64,000 nt of DNA from Scybalenecus merdavium (lineage in GTDB: Bacteria > Bacillota > Clostridia > Oscillospirales > Acutalibacteraceae), in contig DVNM01000012.1 in NCBI GenBank assembly GCA_018714405.1, forward strand, positions 1 to 64,000, in the 5' to 3' direction. Made by a program: the position numbers and the translations under genes. A model generated the notes under the pieces. It was given only the letters and a program-made list of their open reading frames with translations, was not told where the DNA came from and searched no databases. Every line of letters begins with the position of its first letter. The first letter of the stretch is position 1. This document shows positions 44,251 through 53,061 of this stretch, in pieces.

Positions 44251-44279
44251 TTGACAACAGGCGGCGCATATGCTATTTT
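44251..44279 (+). promoter_or_regulatory. Promoter of the alpha-galactosidase gene
   Basis: TTGACA and TATTTT with a 17-base spacer, divergent from the riboswitch promoter. Confidence 0.65.
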
Positions 44280-44313
44280 TTACTTACAAATTCAAAAAAG
44301 GAACGGGTTACAT

Positions 44314-46404
44314 ATGGCTATCATAAAACAAGACAACATTTATATTCTGGAAACCGCGCACACGCACTATGTGCTGGGTGTAGATGCCTATGGCTATAAC
44401 CGCCATATCTATTGGGGCAAAAAGTGCAGCCCTGCGGATTATGAGGTCGTGTCGGTGGAGGATGAAAATTCCAACCACACAGCCTGCGACGAAATGCACC
44501 AGGAGTACACGGTGTTCGGTGGCACTATGTACCGCCCGTCTGCGCTGAAAGTTACGTTTGCCGACGGATGCCGCGAGGTGGAGCCTGCGTTTGAACGCGG
44601 TGAAATAGACGGCGACACACTTCGCCTCTGTTTTAAAGACCGCATCTACCCGCTGCAGATCGTTTTGCACTACCGCGTTTATGCGCAGGACGATGTGATC
44701 ATGCGCTTTGTTCAGCTGAAGAATACAGGCGACCGGCCGATTCAGGTGCATGCGGCCGCCAGTGCGGAATTCACACTGCCGTCGCACGAGGCTTATCGCT
44801 TCTGCAACACAAACGGCGCATGGGGCGGGGAAAACCGCCGGGTCGACACGCGGCTGGATGGCGGCGAGCTGACTTTTGAAAGCCGCAAGGGCATTTCCGG
44901 CCACACGGTTTCGCCGTATTTTATTGCGCACCAGGGTGCCGCAGAAGAAAGCGGCGCTGTGTTCGGCGCTGCGCTGGCCTACAGCGGCAATTTTAAAGTG
45001 CAGGCTTCGCGCGACCTTTACGGCGTAACGCGTGTACTGCTTGGCATAAACGATTTTGATTTTCGGTATGATCTTTTGCCCGGCGCATGTTTCGATACGC
45101 CGCAGGTCTTTTTTGCCTATGCGCAGGGCTTTGGCGGATTTTCGCGTACCATGCACGGCTTCATGCTTCGCCACATTCTGCCAAAACGTTTCGCCGGGGA
45201 AACGCTGCCGGTGCTTTACAACTCCTGGGAGGCGACCGGCTTTGATGTCAGCAGTGCCGGCCAGGCCAAACTGGCCGAGATCGCAGCCGGCCTGGGGGTA
45301 GAGCTGTTTGTTATGGACGACGGCTGGTTCGGCGCACGCAACAGCGACCGCGCCGGCCTTGGCGATTGGTTTGTGAATCCACAAAAATTCCCGAACGGAC
45401 TGGATGAGCTGATTGAAAAAGTCAATGCGCTCGGCATGGATTTCGGCATCTGGGTGGAGCCCGAAATGGTCAATAAAGACAGCGATTTGTTCCGTGCGCA
45501 CCCGGACTGGACGTATCACTATGAGACCCGCCGCGCCGATGAACTGCGCAACCAGCTTGTGCTCAACATGACCCGTTCAGACGTGCAGGCATATGTGTTT
45601 GACTGCCTTGACCGGCTGCTGAGCGAGCACAACATCCGCTATATCAAGTGGGACATGAACCGTCCATTTTCCCAAACGGGCGCCGAAAACCTGGCGTGCC
45701 CGCAGTCGCTGTGGTACCTGCACACGCAGGCTGTCTACAGCATTGTGGATCGCCTGCGTGCCAAGCACCCGGACGTACAGTTTGAAAGCTGCGCCTCGGG
45801 CGGCGGCCGCGACGACTGGGGCGCACTGATGCATTTTGACGAGGTCTGGCCCAGCGACAATACCGACGCGGTGGACCGCCTGCAGATCCAGCAGGGCTAT
45901 TCGCTGCTGAATCCGGCAAAAACGATGCGTGCCTGGGTCACTGACATTTCTCCGGTCGGCCGCCCGGTCAGCCTGGATTTCCGCTTTGTCGTGGCCATGC
46001 AGGGCGCTTTGAGCCTTGGCGGCAATCTTTTGGAATATGACGAGGCCATGCTGGAAACCTGCAAAAAGTACATTGCACTTTACAAACAGATCCGGCCGCT
46101 GGTGCAGTTTGGCGACCTTTACCGTTTGCGCGACGCGCGCAGCGGCATTGCGTTTAACCAGTATGTAAGCGCAAATCGGCGCGAAAGCGCGGCGTTTCTT
46201 GCCGCGCCGTACTGCGGCTTTTACCGCAAGCAGGAGCCGCTTGTCTTTGCCGGGCTGGATGCCGAAACTGTGTACACGTTTGAACTGTTCGGGAAAACGT
46301 ATGAAAAAAGCGGTGCGTACCTGATGCATGCGGGCGTGCCGGTGCGGCTGCGCGGCGACTGCATCTGTGCCGTCATCCATCTTCGTGCTAAAGGCGATGC
46401 ATGA
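44314..46404 (+). CDS. GH36 alpha-galactosidase
   Basis: This 696-residue cytoplasmic enzyme hydrolyses alpha-galactosides such as raffinose and melibiose. An N-terminal beta-sandwich is followed by the (beta/alpha)8 barrel. Key segments are LYNSWEATGFDVS, VMDDGWFGARNSD, DFGIWVEPEMVN, YIKWD447MNR with the nucleophile Asp, and ESCASGGGRDDWG...PSD515NTDA with the acid/base. A C-terminal beta-domain follows. Length and motifs match the clostridial GH36 type. ATG 44314 has AAAAGGAACGG upstream; the frame extends earlier to 44233 without a ribosome site. No dedicated sugar transporter is adjacent. Confidence 0.96.
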   Translation: MAIIKQDNIYILETAHTHYVLGVDAYGYNRHIYWGKKCSPADYEVVSVEDENSNHTACDEMHQEYTVFGGTMYRPSALKVTFADGCREVEPAFERGEIDGDTLRLCFKDRIYPLQIVLHYRVYAQDDVIMRFVQLKNTGDRPIQVHAAASAEFTLPSHEAYRFCNTNGAWGGENRRVDTRLDGGELTFESRKGISGHTVSPYFIAHQGAAEESGAVFGAALAYSGNFKVQASRDLYGVTRVLLGINDFDFRYDLLPGACFDTPQVFFAYAQGFGGFSRTMHGFMLRHILPKRFAGETLPVLYNSWEATGFDVSSAGQAKLAEIAAGLGVELFVMDDGWFGARNSDRAGLGDWFVNPQKFPNGLDELIEKVNALGMDFGIWVEPEMVNKDSDLFRAHPDWTYHYETRRADELRNQLVLNMTRSDVQAYVFDCLDRLLSEHNIRYIKWDMNRPFSQTGAENLACPQSLWYLHTQAVYSIVDRLRAKHPDVQFESCASGGGRDDWGALMHFDEVWPSDNTDAVDRLQIQQGYSLLNPAKTMRAWVTDISPVGRPVSLDFRFVVAMQGALSLGGNLLEYDEAMLETCKKYIALYKQIRPLVQFGDLYRLRDARSGIAFNQYVSANRRESAAFLAAPYCGFYRKQEPLVFAGLDAETVYTFELFGKTYEKSGAYLMHAGVPVRLRGDCICAVIHLRAKGDA

Positions 46405-46432
46405 CCGATATCTGGTAAGCTCAATAAGTAAC

Positions 46433-46467
46433 AAAAAAGGCGGCGTTTCAAAACGCCGTCTTTTTTT
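46433..46467. terminator. Bidirectional terminator between GH36 and TM2 genes
   Basis: GGCGGCGTTT / AAACGCCGTC stem with a two-base centre and A/T runs on either side. Confidence 0.85.
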
Positions 46468-46479
46468 ACAAAATGAAAA

Positions 46480-46914
46480 TCAAGAAAACTTGTTCGTAAT
46501 GCTGTAGCCGTTGCCGTCGATTTGGTCTTTGGTCAAAATACGGATCATGTCCATGATAGACCACACCAGCGTAATGATCGGCCCTATAATGATGAGTGTT
46601 CCAAAAATCATCAGCAAAAGCTGTGTGGTGGCCTTGTCTTTATGGCCAAGATAAAAGTTATGCACGCCGAAACAGCCAAGCACCAGCGCCAGCAGCGCCG
46701 CAACATAGCGGTTGCGCGGCACATAGTCCTGCGGGTAGTTGGACGGGTCGGCCGGTGTGTAGTGGTAGACCTCTTCCGTGTAAAACTGCTGCTGGGGCGG
46801 TTCATAGTAGGTCGTGTTCTGGTTTTCTGCCTGTGCAGACTGGGTGTTCGCTGTTTTGGTGCAGCTGCAGATTTCGCCTTCTTTCAGCGGTCTGCCGCAG
46901 TTGGTGCAGTACAT
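46480..46914 (-). CDS. Zinc-ribbon TM2-domain protein
   Basis: A 144-residue protein with an N-terminal zinc ribbon (MYCTNCGRPLKEGEICSC), a Gln/Pro/Tyr-rich linker, and a C-terminal TM2 domain. The TM2 part has two helices, with the conserved ALLALVLGCFGVHNFYLGH and later TLVWSIMDMIRIL. TM2 proteins are widespread and of unknown function. The start at ATG 46914 has GAGGTGAG upstream; an earlier in-frame start to 46959 is unsupported. Confidence 0.9.
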   Translation of the reverse strand: MYCTNCGRPLKEGEICSCTKTANTQSAQAENQNTTYYEPPQQQFYTEEVYHYTPADPSNYPQDYVPRNRYVAALLALVLGCFGVHNFYLGHKDKATTQLLLMIFGTLIIIGPIITLVWSIMDMIRILTKDQIDGNGYSITNKFS

Positions 46915-47105
46915 TTTCTCACCTCGATCTTTCGTAACACAACTATATACCAATGTCAAAAGCTTGTCAATAAAGGAAAATGAGTATTTACAAAGCGTTT
47001 AAATTCCGGTCAAATTCTGTATGAAAGTTTTAATTCTATTTCAAAAGAAAGGCGGATCTTTCCATTTTTTCAGCTGAACTTTGCGCGCTTTTGTTGTCTA
47101 TCTTC

Positions 47106-47134
47106 TTGCATTCACAGAGCAATCGTTATATAAT
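47106..47134 (+). promoter_or_regulatory. Promoter of the uxaC-kdgK-kdgA operon
   Basis: TTGCAT and TATAAT with a 17-base spacer, 30-35 bases ahead of the uxaC start. I did not find an operator sequence. Confidence 0.7.
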
Positions 47135-47169
47135 AATTCTGTAAAATTTCCAGGGTGAGGAGCGAAAAA

Positions 47170-48594
47170 ATGCAAAATTTTATGGATGTGGATTTTCTTT
47201 TGGACACACCGTGTGCAAAAAAGCTGTTTCATGATGTGGCGGAGCATATGCCCATCTGTGATTACCACTGCCATCTGAGTCCGAAAGAGATCTACGAAAA
47301 CCGCCCTCCGGCCGATATTTCAGAACTTTGGCTGTCGGGCGACCATTACAAATGGCGCGCCATGCGCAGCTGCGGCATCAGCGAAGATTACTGCACGGGC
47401 AGCAAAAGCGGCCGTGAAAAGTTTGAAAAATTTGCCTACACGCTGCAGTATGCCATCGGCAACCCGCTTTACCACTGGGCGCACCTGGAGCTGAAAAAAT
47501 ATTTCGGCGTCGACACGCCTTTGAACGCCCAAACGGCCGACGAGGTCTATGATCGTGCCAATGCGGCGATCGCTTCCGGTGATTTTCGGCCGCGCACGCT
47601 GATTCAAAAGTCGAATGTCAAGGTCATTTGCACAACGGACGACCCGGTCGATTCGCTGGAATACCACCGCCTTTTGCAGCAACTGCCCGATTTTGACTGC
47701 CGCGTGCTGCCCACCTTCCGGCCTGACAAGGCGCTCGGCGTGCAGCAGAGCGGTTTTGCATCGTATGCCGCGCAGCTCGGCGCGGTCTGCGGCTTTGAGA
47801 TCAAAACGACCGACGACATGATCCAGGCGCTGCTTTTGCGCATCGATCATTTTCACAGCCTCGGCTGCCGGCTTTCCGACCATGCGTTTGACTGCCCGCC
47901 TTATGCCGAGCCGCTGGAAAGCGCGGCGGACGAACGCGCCCACACCGACATCGTGCTGCAAAAAGCACTGCGCGGCGAAAGGGTGACGGATGCCGAGGCG
48001 GACCGTTACCGCCTGGCGGTTATGCAGGCCATTGGTGCACGTTACCACCAGCTTGGCTGGACAATGGCCATCCATATCGGCGCCATGCGCAACAACAACA
48101 GCCGTATGTTTGCGCGTCTTGGGCCGGACACCGGCTTTGACTCGATCGGCGACCGTGAGATCGCCTATTCGCTTTCGCGTTTTCTCGACTCTCTCGACAA
48201 AAACGGCAACCTGCCGAAAACGATCCTATTCAATCTGAATGCGAAAGACAACGATGTGCTGGCGACCATGCTCGGCAATTTCCAGGGCACCGAGGCCGAA
48301 AGCAAGATCCAGTACGGCCCGGCCTGGTGGTTCCTCGACACGATCGACGGTATGACTGCGCAGCTTAAAACGCTTGGCAACCTCGGCATTTTGGGCAAAT
48401 TTGTCGGCATGGAAACAGATTCGCGCTCGTTCACTTCCTATGCGCGCCACGATTATTTCCGCCGCATTCTCTGCCGCGTCATCGGCCGCTGGGTCGAGGA
48501 CGGCTGGTTTGAAAACAACGAGCCGCTGCTTGAGGAGATCGTGCGCGGCATCTGTTTTGACAATGCAATGCGCTATTTTCAGTTTGAAAAATAA
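47170..48594 (+). CDS. uxaC: Glucuronate (uronate) isomerase
   Basis: This 474-residue amidohydrolase-superfamily enzyme interconverts D-glucuronate and D-fructuronate, and galacturonate and tagaturonate. Diagnostic parts are PICDYHCHLSPKEIYENR with the metal-binding His pair, LSGDHYKWRAMRSCG, ICTTDDPVDSLEYH, HIGAMRNNNSRMF and GMETDSRSFTSYARHDYFRR. ATG 47170 is preceded by GGTGAGGAG. It is first of three genes that together take hexuronate carbon to pyruvate and triose phosphate. The oxidoreductase (UxuB) and dehydratase (UxuA) steps are not in the window. Confidence 0.97.
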   Translation: MQNFMDVDFLLDTPCAKKLFHDVAEHMPICDYHCHLSPKEIYENRPPADISELWLSGDHYKWRAMRSCGISEDYCTGSKSGREKFEKFAYTLQYAIGNPLYHWAHLELKKYFGVDTPLNAQTADEVYDRANAAIASGDFRPRTLIQKSNVKVICTTDDPVDSLEYHRLLQQLPDFDCRVLPTFRPDKALGVQQSGFASYAAQLGAVCGFEIKTTDDMIQALLLRIDHFHSLGCRLSDHAFDCPPYAEPLESAADERAHTDIVLQKALRGERVTDAEADRYRLAVMQAIGARYHQLGWTMAIHIGAMRNNNSRMFARLGPDTGFDSIGDREIAYSLSRFLDSLDKNGNLPKTILFNLNAKDNDVLATMLGNFQGTEAESKIQYGPAWWFLDTIDGMTAQLKTLGNLGILGKFVGMETDSRSFTSYARHDYFRRILCRVIGRWVEDGWFENNEPLLEEIVRGICFDNAMRYFQFEK

Positions 48595-48612
48595 GCGAAA
48601 GGAGTTATAAAA

Positions 48613-49710
48613 ATGGATCTTCAACTGAAGTCTAAAGAAGAATGTATGTACGACGAAGTCTCGCTCGGCGAGATCATGCTGCGGCTTGACCCGGGCGAGG
48701 GGCGCATTAAAAACGCGCGTTCTTTCCGCGCCTGGGAAGGCGGCGGCGAATACAACGTGGCACGCGGCCTGCGCCGCTGCTTCGGCATGAAGACCGGCGT
48801 GGTCACCGCTTTTGCCGACAATGAGATCGGCCGTCTGCTGGAGGATTTTGTGCTCCAGGGCGGGGTAGATACGTCGCTTATTAAATGGATGCCGTTTGAC
48901 GGCATCGGCCGCACGGTGCGTAACGGCATCAACTTCACCGAACGCGGGTTCGGCATCCGCGGCGCGGTCGGTGCATCGGACCGCGGCAACACGGCTGCTT
49001 CGCAGCTGAAGCCCGGCGACATCGACTGGGACGATCTTTTCGGCAACAAGGGCGTGCGCTGGCTGCATACCGGCGGCATTTATGCTGCGCTGTCGGAAAG
49101 CGCGGCCGAAGTCGTGATCGAGGCGGTCAAGGCTGCCAAAAAGTACGGCACCGTCGTGTCTTACGACCTGAACTACCGCCCCTCTCTGTGGAAAGGCATC
49201 GGCGGCCAGGCCAAAGCGCAGGAGGTCAATAAGGAGATCGCCAAGTATATCGACGTTATGATCGGCAATGAAGAGGACTTTACGGCGGCGCTCGGTTTTG
49301 AGGTCGAGGGCAACGACGCAGAACTGAAAAGCCTGAACATGGACGGTTACTATAAGATGATCGAAAAGGTGACCCAGGCGTACCCGAACTTCAAGGTCAT
49401 TGCCACCACGCTGCGCACGGTCAAAACGGCCACCGTTAATGACTGGAAAGCCATCTGCTGGGCCGACGGCAAAATCTATTCTTCCATTGAATTCCCGGGT
49501 CTGGAGATCCTGGACCGTGTCGGCGGCGGCGACAGCTTCGCCTCCGGCCTGATCTATGGCCTGATGACGTTCGGTGATGCGCAGACCGCGCTCAACTACG
49601 GCGTGGCGCACGGTGCGCTTGCCATGACCACCCCGGGCGACACATCTATGGCGTCGCTCAAAGAAGTAGAGTCCAAAGTGCACGGTGGTTCCGCCCGCGT
49701 GCAGCGCTGA
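48613..49710 (+). CDS. kdgK: 2-keto-3-deoxygluconate kinase
   Basis: A 365-residue PfkB-family sugar kinase that phosphorylates 2-keto-3-deoxygluconate to KDPG with ATP. It has the ribokinase-fold substrate motif WEGGGEYNVARGLRR, the segment VVSYDLNYRPSLW, and the C-terminal GGGD307SFASGLIYG with the catalytic Asp. An AAAGGAG site precedes ATG 48613, 18 bases after uxaC. A downstream KDPG aldolase confirms the assignment. Confidence 0.95.
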   Translation: MDLQLKSKEECMYDEVSLGEIMLRLDPGEGRIKNARSFRAWEGGGEYNVARGLRRCFGMKTGVVTAFADNEIGRLLEDFVLQGGVDTSLIKWMPFDGIGRTVRNGINFTERGFGIRGAVGASDRGNTAASQLKPGDIDWDDLFGNKGVRWLHTGGIYAALSESAAEVVIEAVKAAKKYGTVVSYDLNYRPSLWKGIGGQAKAQEVNKEIAKYIDVMIGNEEDFTAALGFEVEGNDAELKSLNMDGYYKMIEKVTQAYPNFKVIATTLRTVKTATVNDWKAICWADGKIYSSIEFPGLEILDRVGGGDSFASGLIYGLMTFGDAQTALNYGVAHGALAMTTPGDTSMASLKEVESKVHGGSARVQR

Positions 49711-49725
49711 GAAAGGAAGAGAACC

Positions 49726-50382
49726 ATGTCGAATAAAATTGAAACGCTTTATAAGATTCAGGAGTGCGGCATCGTGGCCGTTGTGCGCGCCACTTCGCTG
49801 GAGCAGGCCGCCAAAATCACAGACGCCTGTATTGCCGGCGGCGTGGCAGCCATTGAGCTGACCTTTACCGTACCGCATGCCGACAAGCTGATCGAGGCTA
49901 TGCGCGAAAAGTATACAAACGGCGAGATCATCATCGGCGCCGGCACCGTGCTTGACGCGGCGACGGCCCGTATCGCCATTCTGGCCGGTGCGGAATACAT
50001 CGTTTCGCCGTATTTTGACCCCGAGACGGTGCGCTGCTGCAACCGTTACGGCGTGCCCTCCATGCCCGGTATTTACACGGCTACGGAGGCCGTGCAGGCC
50101 ATGGAGTGCGGCGCAGACGTGCTCAAGGTCTTCCCGGGCGATATTGCCACCCCGGCATTTATCAAAGACATCCACGGCCCGCTGCCGAACGCGGTGATGA
50201 TGCCCTCCGGCGGTGTGAATGTGGACAACGTGAAAGACTGGATCAAAGCCGGCGCCGTCGCTGTTGGCGCAGGTTCTTCGCTGATCGCGGGCGCCAAGAC
50301 CGGAGATTATGAAAAGATCACCGAAACCGGCAAACTCTTTGTGCAGCGCATCAAAGAAGCGCGTGAAGAGATGAAAAAATAA
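49726..50382 (+). CDS. kdgA: KDPG/KHG aldolase
   Basis: This 218-residue class I aldolase splits 2-keto-3-deoxy-6-phosphogluconate into pyruvate and glyceraldehyde 3-phosphate. It shows the catalytic Glu (E44 in AAIELTF), a GAGTVLDAATA phosphate region, FIVSP-like EYIVSPYFDPE, and the Schiff-base lysine K134 in ADVLKVFPG. It is last in the uxaC-kdgK-kdgA operon, 15 bases after kdgK, and is followed by a strong terminator. Confidence 0.96.
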   Translation: MSNKIETLYKIQECGIVAVVRATSLEQAAKITDACIAGGVAAIELTFTVPHADKLIEAMREKYTNGEIIIGAGTVLDAATARIAILAGAEYIVSPYFDPETVRCCNRYGVPSMPGIYTATEAVQAMECGADVLKVFPGDIATPAFIKDIHGPLPNAVMMPSGGVNVDNVKDWIKAGAVAVGAGSSLIAGAKTGDYEKITETGKLFVQRIKEAREEMKK

Positions 50383-50415
50383 GCATTCGGGCAGTTTTTC
50401 AGGATACTGAACTGT

Positions 50416-50453
50416 AAAAAAGACGGCCCCGCTGCACGGCGGGGTCGTCTTTT
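50416..50453 (+). terminator. Terminator of the hexuronate operon
   Basis: AAGACGGCCCCGC / GCGGGGTCGTCTT stem of 13 pairs with A and T runs, usable from both sides. Confidence 0.88.
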
Positions 50454-50461
50454 GGTATTTT

Positions 50462-51139
50462 TTAGCGCAGGGGAATGATGTTTTGGAAAACGGCCGTCAT
50501 CTTGCGTGAGATGGGCACGTCAATGTGCAGCGAGCCGAAGTACCAGTGCACATAGTCCACGTCTTTCATCAGCTCCTGCAGGTAGTTGTTGAGCATGTTG
50601 ATGTGCACCGGGCCGTTGGTGTGGTTGCGCAAAAAGTCTTTGGCAATGGCCGGCGCTTCGTAGGTGATGACGTAGTTGACCTTGTATTCGGCGTCGCGTA
50701 GGTTGCGCCCGCCGTTTAACAGCTCTTCGCCGGTCGGGGTCTCGTGCTTCCACCAGCTGCGCCCTTCCAGGCGCATGTCAATGTCGTCGCTCTCGCCGCC
50801 GCCCATCACAAAAAAGGTTTTGCCGTCAAACTCAAAAATCTCGCCGCGCATCAGGTGGTAGATGTTGTCGGCGATTTTGTGTGTGTCGCCGCCTTTGTAG
50901 CGGTAGGGCTTGTAGCTGTCTAAAATGTCGAAATTTTCGTGTGCACCGTCTGCAAAACAGATGGTGTATTTCAGCTTTTTCAGTTTTTCCAGGTTCTTTT
51001 TTTCCTGCTCATCGTCCGGGTTCCAGATAAAGCCAAAGTCGCCGCAGACGAGCAGCGTGTCTTTTTCGGTCAGGCGGCGCAGTACCGGGTTTTTAAAAAA
51101 CGAGATATCTCCGTGGATATCTCCGGTTATGTATACCAT
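50462..51139 (-). CDS. Cytoplasmic calcineurin-like metallophosphoesterase
   Basis: A 225-residue phosphoesterase with metal-ligand motifs at the very start (MVYITGDIHGD) and then LVCGDFGFIWN, FADGAHENFD (in place of GNHE) and FVMGGGESDDI. Related small clostridial proteins may act on nucleotides or protein phosphates. The substrate is unknown. It has no signal peptide, unlike the exported phosphoesterase at 2.1 kb. A CGGAG site lies before ATG 51139. Confidence 0.88.
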   Translation of the reverse strand: MVYITGDIHGDISFFKNPVLRRLTEKDTLLVCGDFGFIWNPDDEQEKKNLEKLKKLKYTICFADGAHENFDILDSYKPYRYKGGDTHKIADNIYHLMRGEIFEFDGKTFFVMGGGESDDIDMRLEGRSWWKHETPTGEELLNGGRNLRDAEYKVNYVITYEAPAIAKDFLRNHTNGPVHINMLNNYLQELMKDVDYVHWYFGSLHIDVPISRKMTAVFQNIIPLR

Positions 51140-51253
51140 TTGCTCAGCTCCGTTTTGGCAATTTTGTAAAATTCATAATTTGCCACTTTTTTTTACGTCT
51201 TAAACATGTTAAACTGTTTTTATAATATAATCATTTGTTGCGGGTGTCAAGTC

Positions 51254-52594
51254 ATGCGAAAAAAAGTTTTATCGCTTTTTACATTTATATTGGTGCTTCT
51301 GCTTGCGGCTGCGCCGTGCAGCACGGCGTTTGCGGCTGAATATCAGCCTACGGAAAAAATTTATGCCGAAAATTACATGCTCGTCAGCCTGGATGACCCC
51401 AGTTACCCGGTCATCTGCGCAAAAAATGCCGATGATAAGGTCTATCCGGCTTCTCTTACCAAAATCGTTACGGCCATGGTCGTGCTCGACAATGTGAAAA
51501 ATCTGGATTCCGAAACCACCGTTTCACAGACGGCGTTTAATTCCATTTTGGGCACCGGCGCGCAGACGGCCAATCTGCAGGTCGGCGACCATCTTTCGGT
51601 GCGGCAGCTGCTGTACCTGACCATGGTGCAGTCGGCGTGCGATGCGTGCCAGGTGCTGGCCGAGTATGTGGCCGGCGGCTTTGATGAATTTGTGGCCATG
51701 ATGAACGAATGGGCGGCGGCGGCCGGCTGTACGAATACGCATTTCACAAATGCCAGCGGTCTGCACGACGAAAACCATTACACAACGGTAAACGACCTGC
51801 GCCTGATCACACTGAAAGCGCTGGAAAACAAAACGTTCAAAGAAATTGCGGAAACCAAAACATACACATATGCCGGGCAGACGTTTTACCATTCCAATTT
51901 GATGTTGCATTCATCGTATTTGTCCTATTATTACGAATATGCCAAGGGAATTAAAACGGGTTCTACTTCAGAAGCCGGCTACTGTGTGATCACAACAGCT
52001 TCCAAAGACGGTTACAATTACCTGGCGATCGTCTGCAACAGTCCGCGTATCGATTATAATAACGACGGCTATATAGAAAAGTGCTCGTTTATCGATGCGG
52101 CCACGCTGTTCAAATGGGCTTTTTCAAGCCTCAGCTATAAAACCGTGATCAAGCAGGGCGATTTCGTCTGCGATGTGCCGGTCAAAAACGGCAAGGGCGT
52201 GGACACGCTGCAGCTTGTTGCCAAAGAGAATAAGTCGGCCACCGTGCTGGCCAGCCTGGACCCGTCCATGGTGATGATCCGGCCTATAGACGCCACGGTA
52301 AGCGAGGCGGTGGCGCCGGTGCAGCAGGGCGATGTGCTCGGTGCGGCCGAGATCATTTACGGCGACCAGGTCGTAGCCACGGTCGATTTGGTCGCGGCGC
52401 AGACGGTGGAGGTCTCGCGCCTGCTGCAGATCGTCAACGGCCTGCGCGACCTGCTTTCAAACCCCATCGCCATCGTTGTGCTGGTCGTGATCATTCTGGC
52501 GGTCATCGGCCTTGTGGTCTACACCGTGCTTTACAACATGCGCAAGCGAAAAACAAATGCGCTGCGGCGCAGTCACCGTGACGAGGAAGAATGA
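51254..52594 (+). CDS. D-alanyl-D-alanine carboxypeptidase (DacF/PBP5-like)
   Basis: A 446-residue peptidase of the S11 family that trims the terminal D-Ala of peptidoglycan stem peptides. A signal peptide (LSLFTFILVLLLAAAP) is followed by the active site S67-L-T-K70, then S-A-C in place of the more common SxN, and KTGSTSEAG. The C-terminal PBP5-like domain is followed by a transmembrane helix (IAIVVLVVIILAVIGLVVY) and a basic tail, so it is bound at both ends. A TATAAT lies at 51221. The start at ATG 51254 fits it, whereas an upstream in-frame ATG (51206) would precede the -10 box. Confidence 0.94.
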   Translation: MRKKVLSLFTFILVLLLAAAPCSTAFAAEYQPTEKIYAENYMLVSLDDPSYPVICAKNADDKVYPASLTKIVTAMVVLDNVKNLDSETTVSQTAFNSILGTGAQTANLQVGDHLSVRQLLYLTMVQSACDACQVLAEYVAGGFDEFVAMMNEWAAAAGCTNTHFTNASGLHDENHYTTVNDLRLITLKALENKTFKEIAETKTYTYAGQTFYHSNLMLHSSYLSYYYEYAKGIKTGSTSEAGYCVITTASKDGYNYLAIVCNSPRIDYNNDGYIEKCSFIDAATLFKWAFSSLSYKTVIKQGDFVCDVPVKNGKGVDTLQLVAKENKSATVLASLDPSMVMIRPIDATVSEAVAPVQQGDVLGAAEIIYGDQVVATVDLVAAQTVEVSRLLQIVNGLRDLLSNPIAIVVLVVIILAVIGLVVYTVLYNMRKRKTNALRRSHRDEEE

Positions 52595-52606
52595 CCGTTT
52601 ATAAAA

Positions 52607-52628
52607 ACACCCGGCAGCGGCCGGGTGT
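52607..52628. repeat. Terminator stem-loop, left copy flanking element B
   Basis: ACACCCGGC-agcg-GCCGGGTGT preceded by an A-run. The same 22 bases, with one loop difference, recur at 53034-53055. Confidence 0.75.
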
Positions 52629-53033
52629 GAGACTGTCGAAAAAGTCGGTTGGACCGCGCGTAGAGAAAATTTTAAAAAATAGACTGCTGTTTTTCTCAAG
52701 CAGAAAAGCATCTTGCACTCTAAAGAAAATAAAGCACTTTAAAAGCAGAAAAACCGCACAGCTGTGCGGTTTTTGCGCTTTTTGTCTTTTGCTCGGGGGC
52801 AGTACCTAGGGGGGCCCCAAAAAGCCACATGGCTTTTTGGGGAGAGGAGAAATGCACGCTTGAAGCGAGCAATCGCCGCAAAAAATTATTCAAAAGGCGG
52901 TTGCGAACGTATCGGCGTGCATTTAGACGACGGCTCCACCTCGCAAAATACAAAATCCAACTCGCCTTTTTGGCAGTCTCTCAGCGTGTCGGGCTGTATA
53001 TTTTATTGCCGTTATACCTTTTTCGACACGCTG
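52629..53033 (-). mobile_element. MITE-like element, copy B (405 bp, inverse orientation)
   Basis: Read on the minus strand it begins CAGCGTGTCGAAAAAG and ends CTTTTTCGACAGTCTC, exactly like copy A at 20341-20626, with the same inverted-repeat ends. It differs by an extra internal module of about 120 bp (roughly 52806-52930). That module has its own inverted repeat (AAATGCACGC / GCGTGCATTT) and a perfect hairpin (CCCCAAAAAGCCA and complement). It lies between the convergent carboxypeptidase and LysR genes. No protein is encoded. Confidence 0.8.
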
Positions 53034-53061
53034 ACACCCGGCAACGGCCGGGTGTTTTTTT
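53034..53061. repeat. Terminator stem-loop, right copy flanking element B
   Basis: ACACCCGGC-aacg-GCCGGGTGT followed by a T-run that overlaps the LysR stop codon. With the left copy it appears to be one original bidirectional terminator, duplicated around the element. Confidence 0.75.

Noticed and set aside
51163..51183. A TTCATAATT box upstream of the carboxypeptidase resembling half of the 13-bp inverted repeat
   Set aside because: Only one short AT-rich half-site is present. It is too weak to propose a shared regulator.
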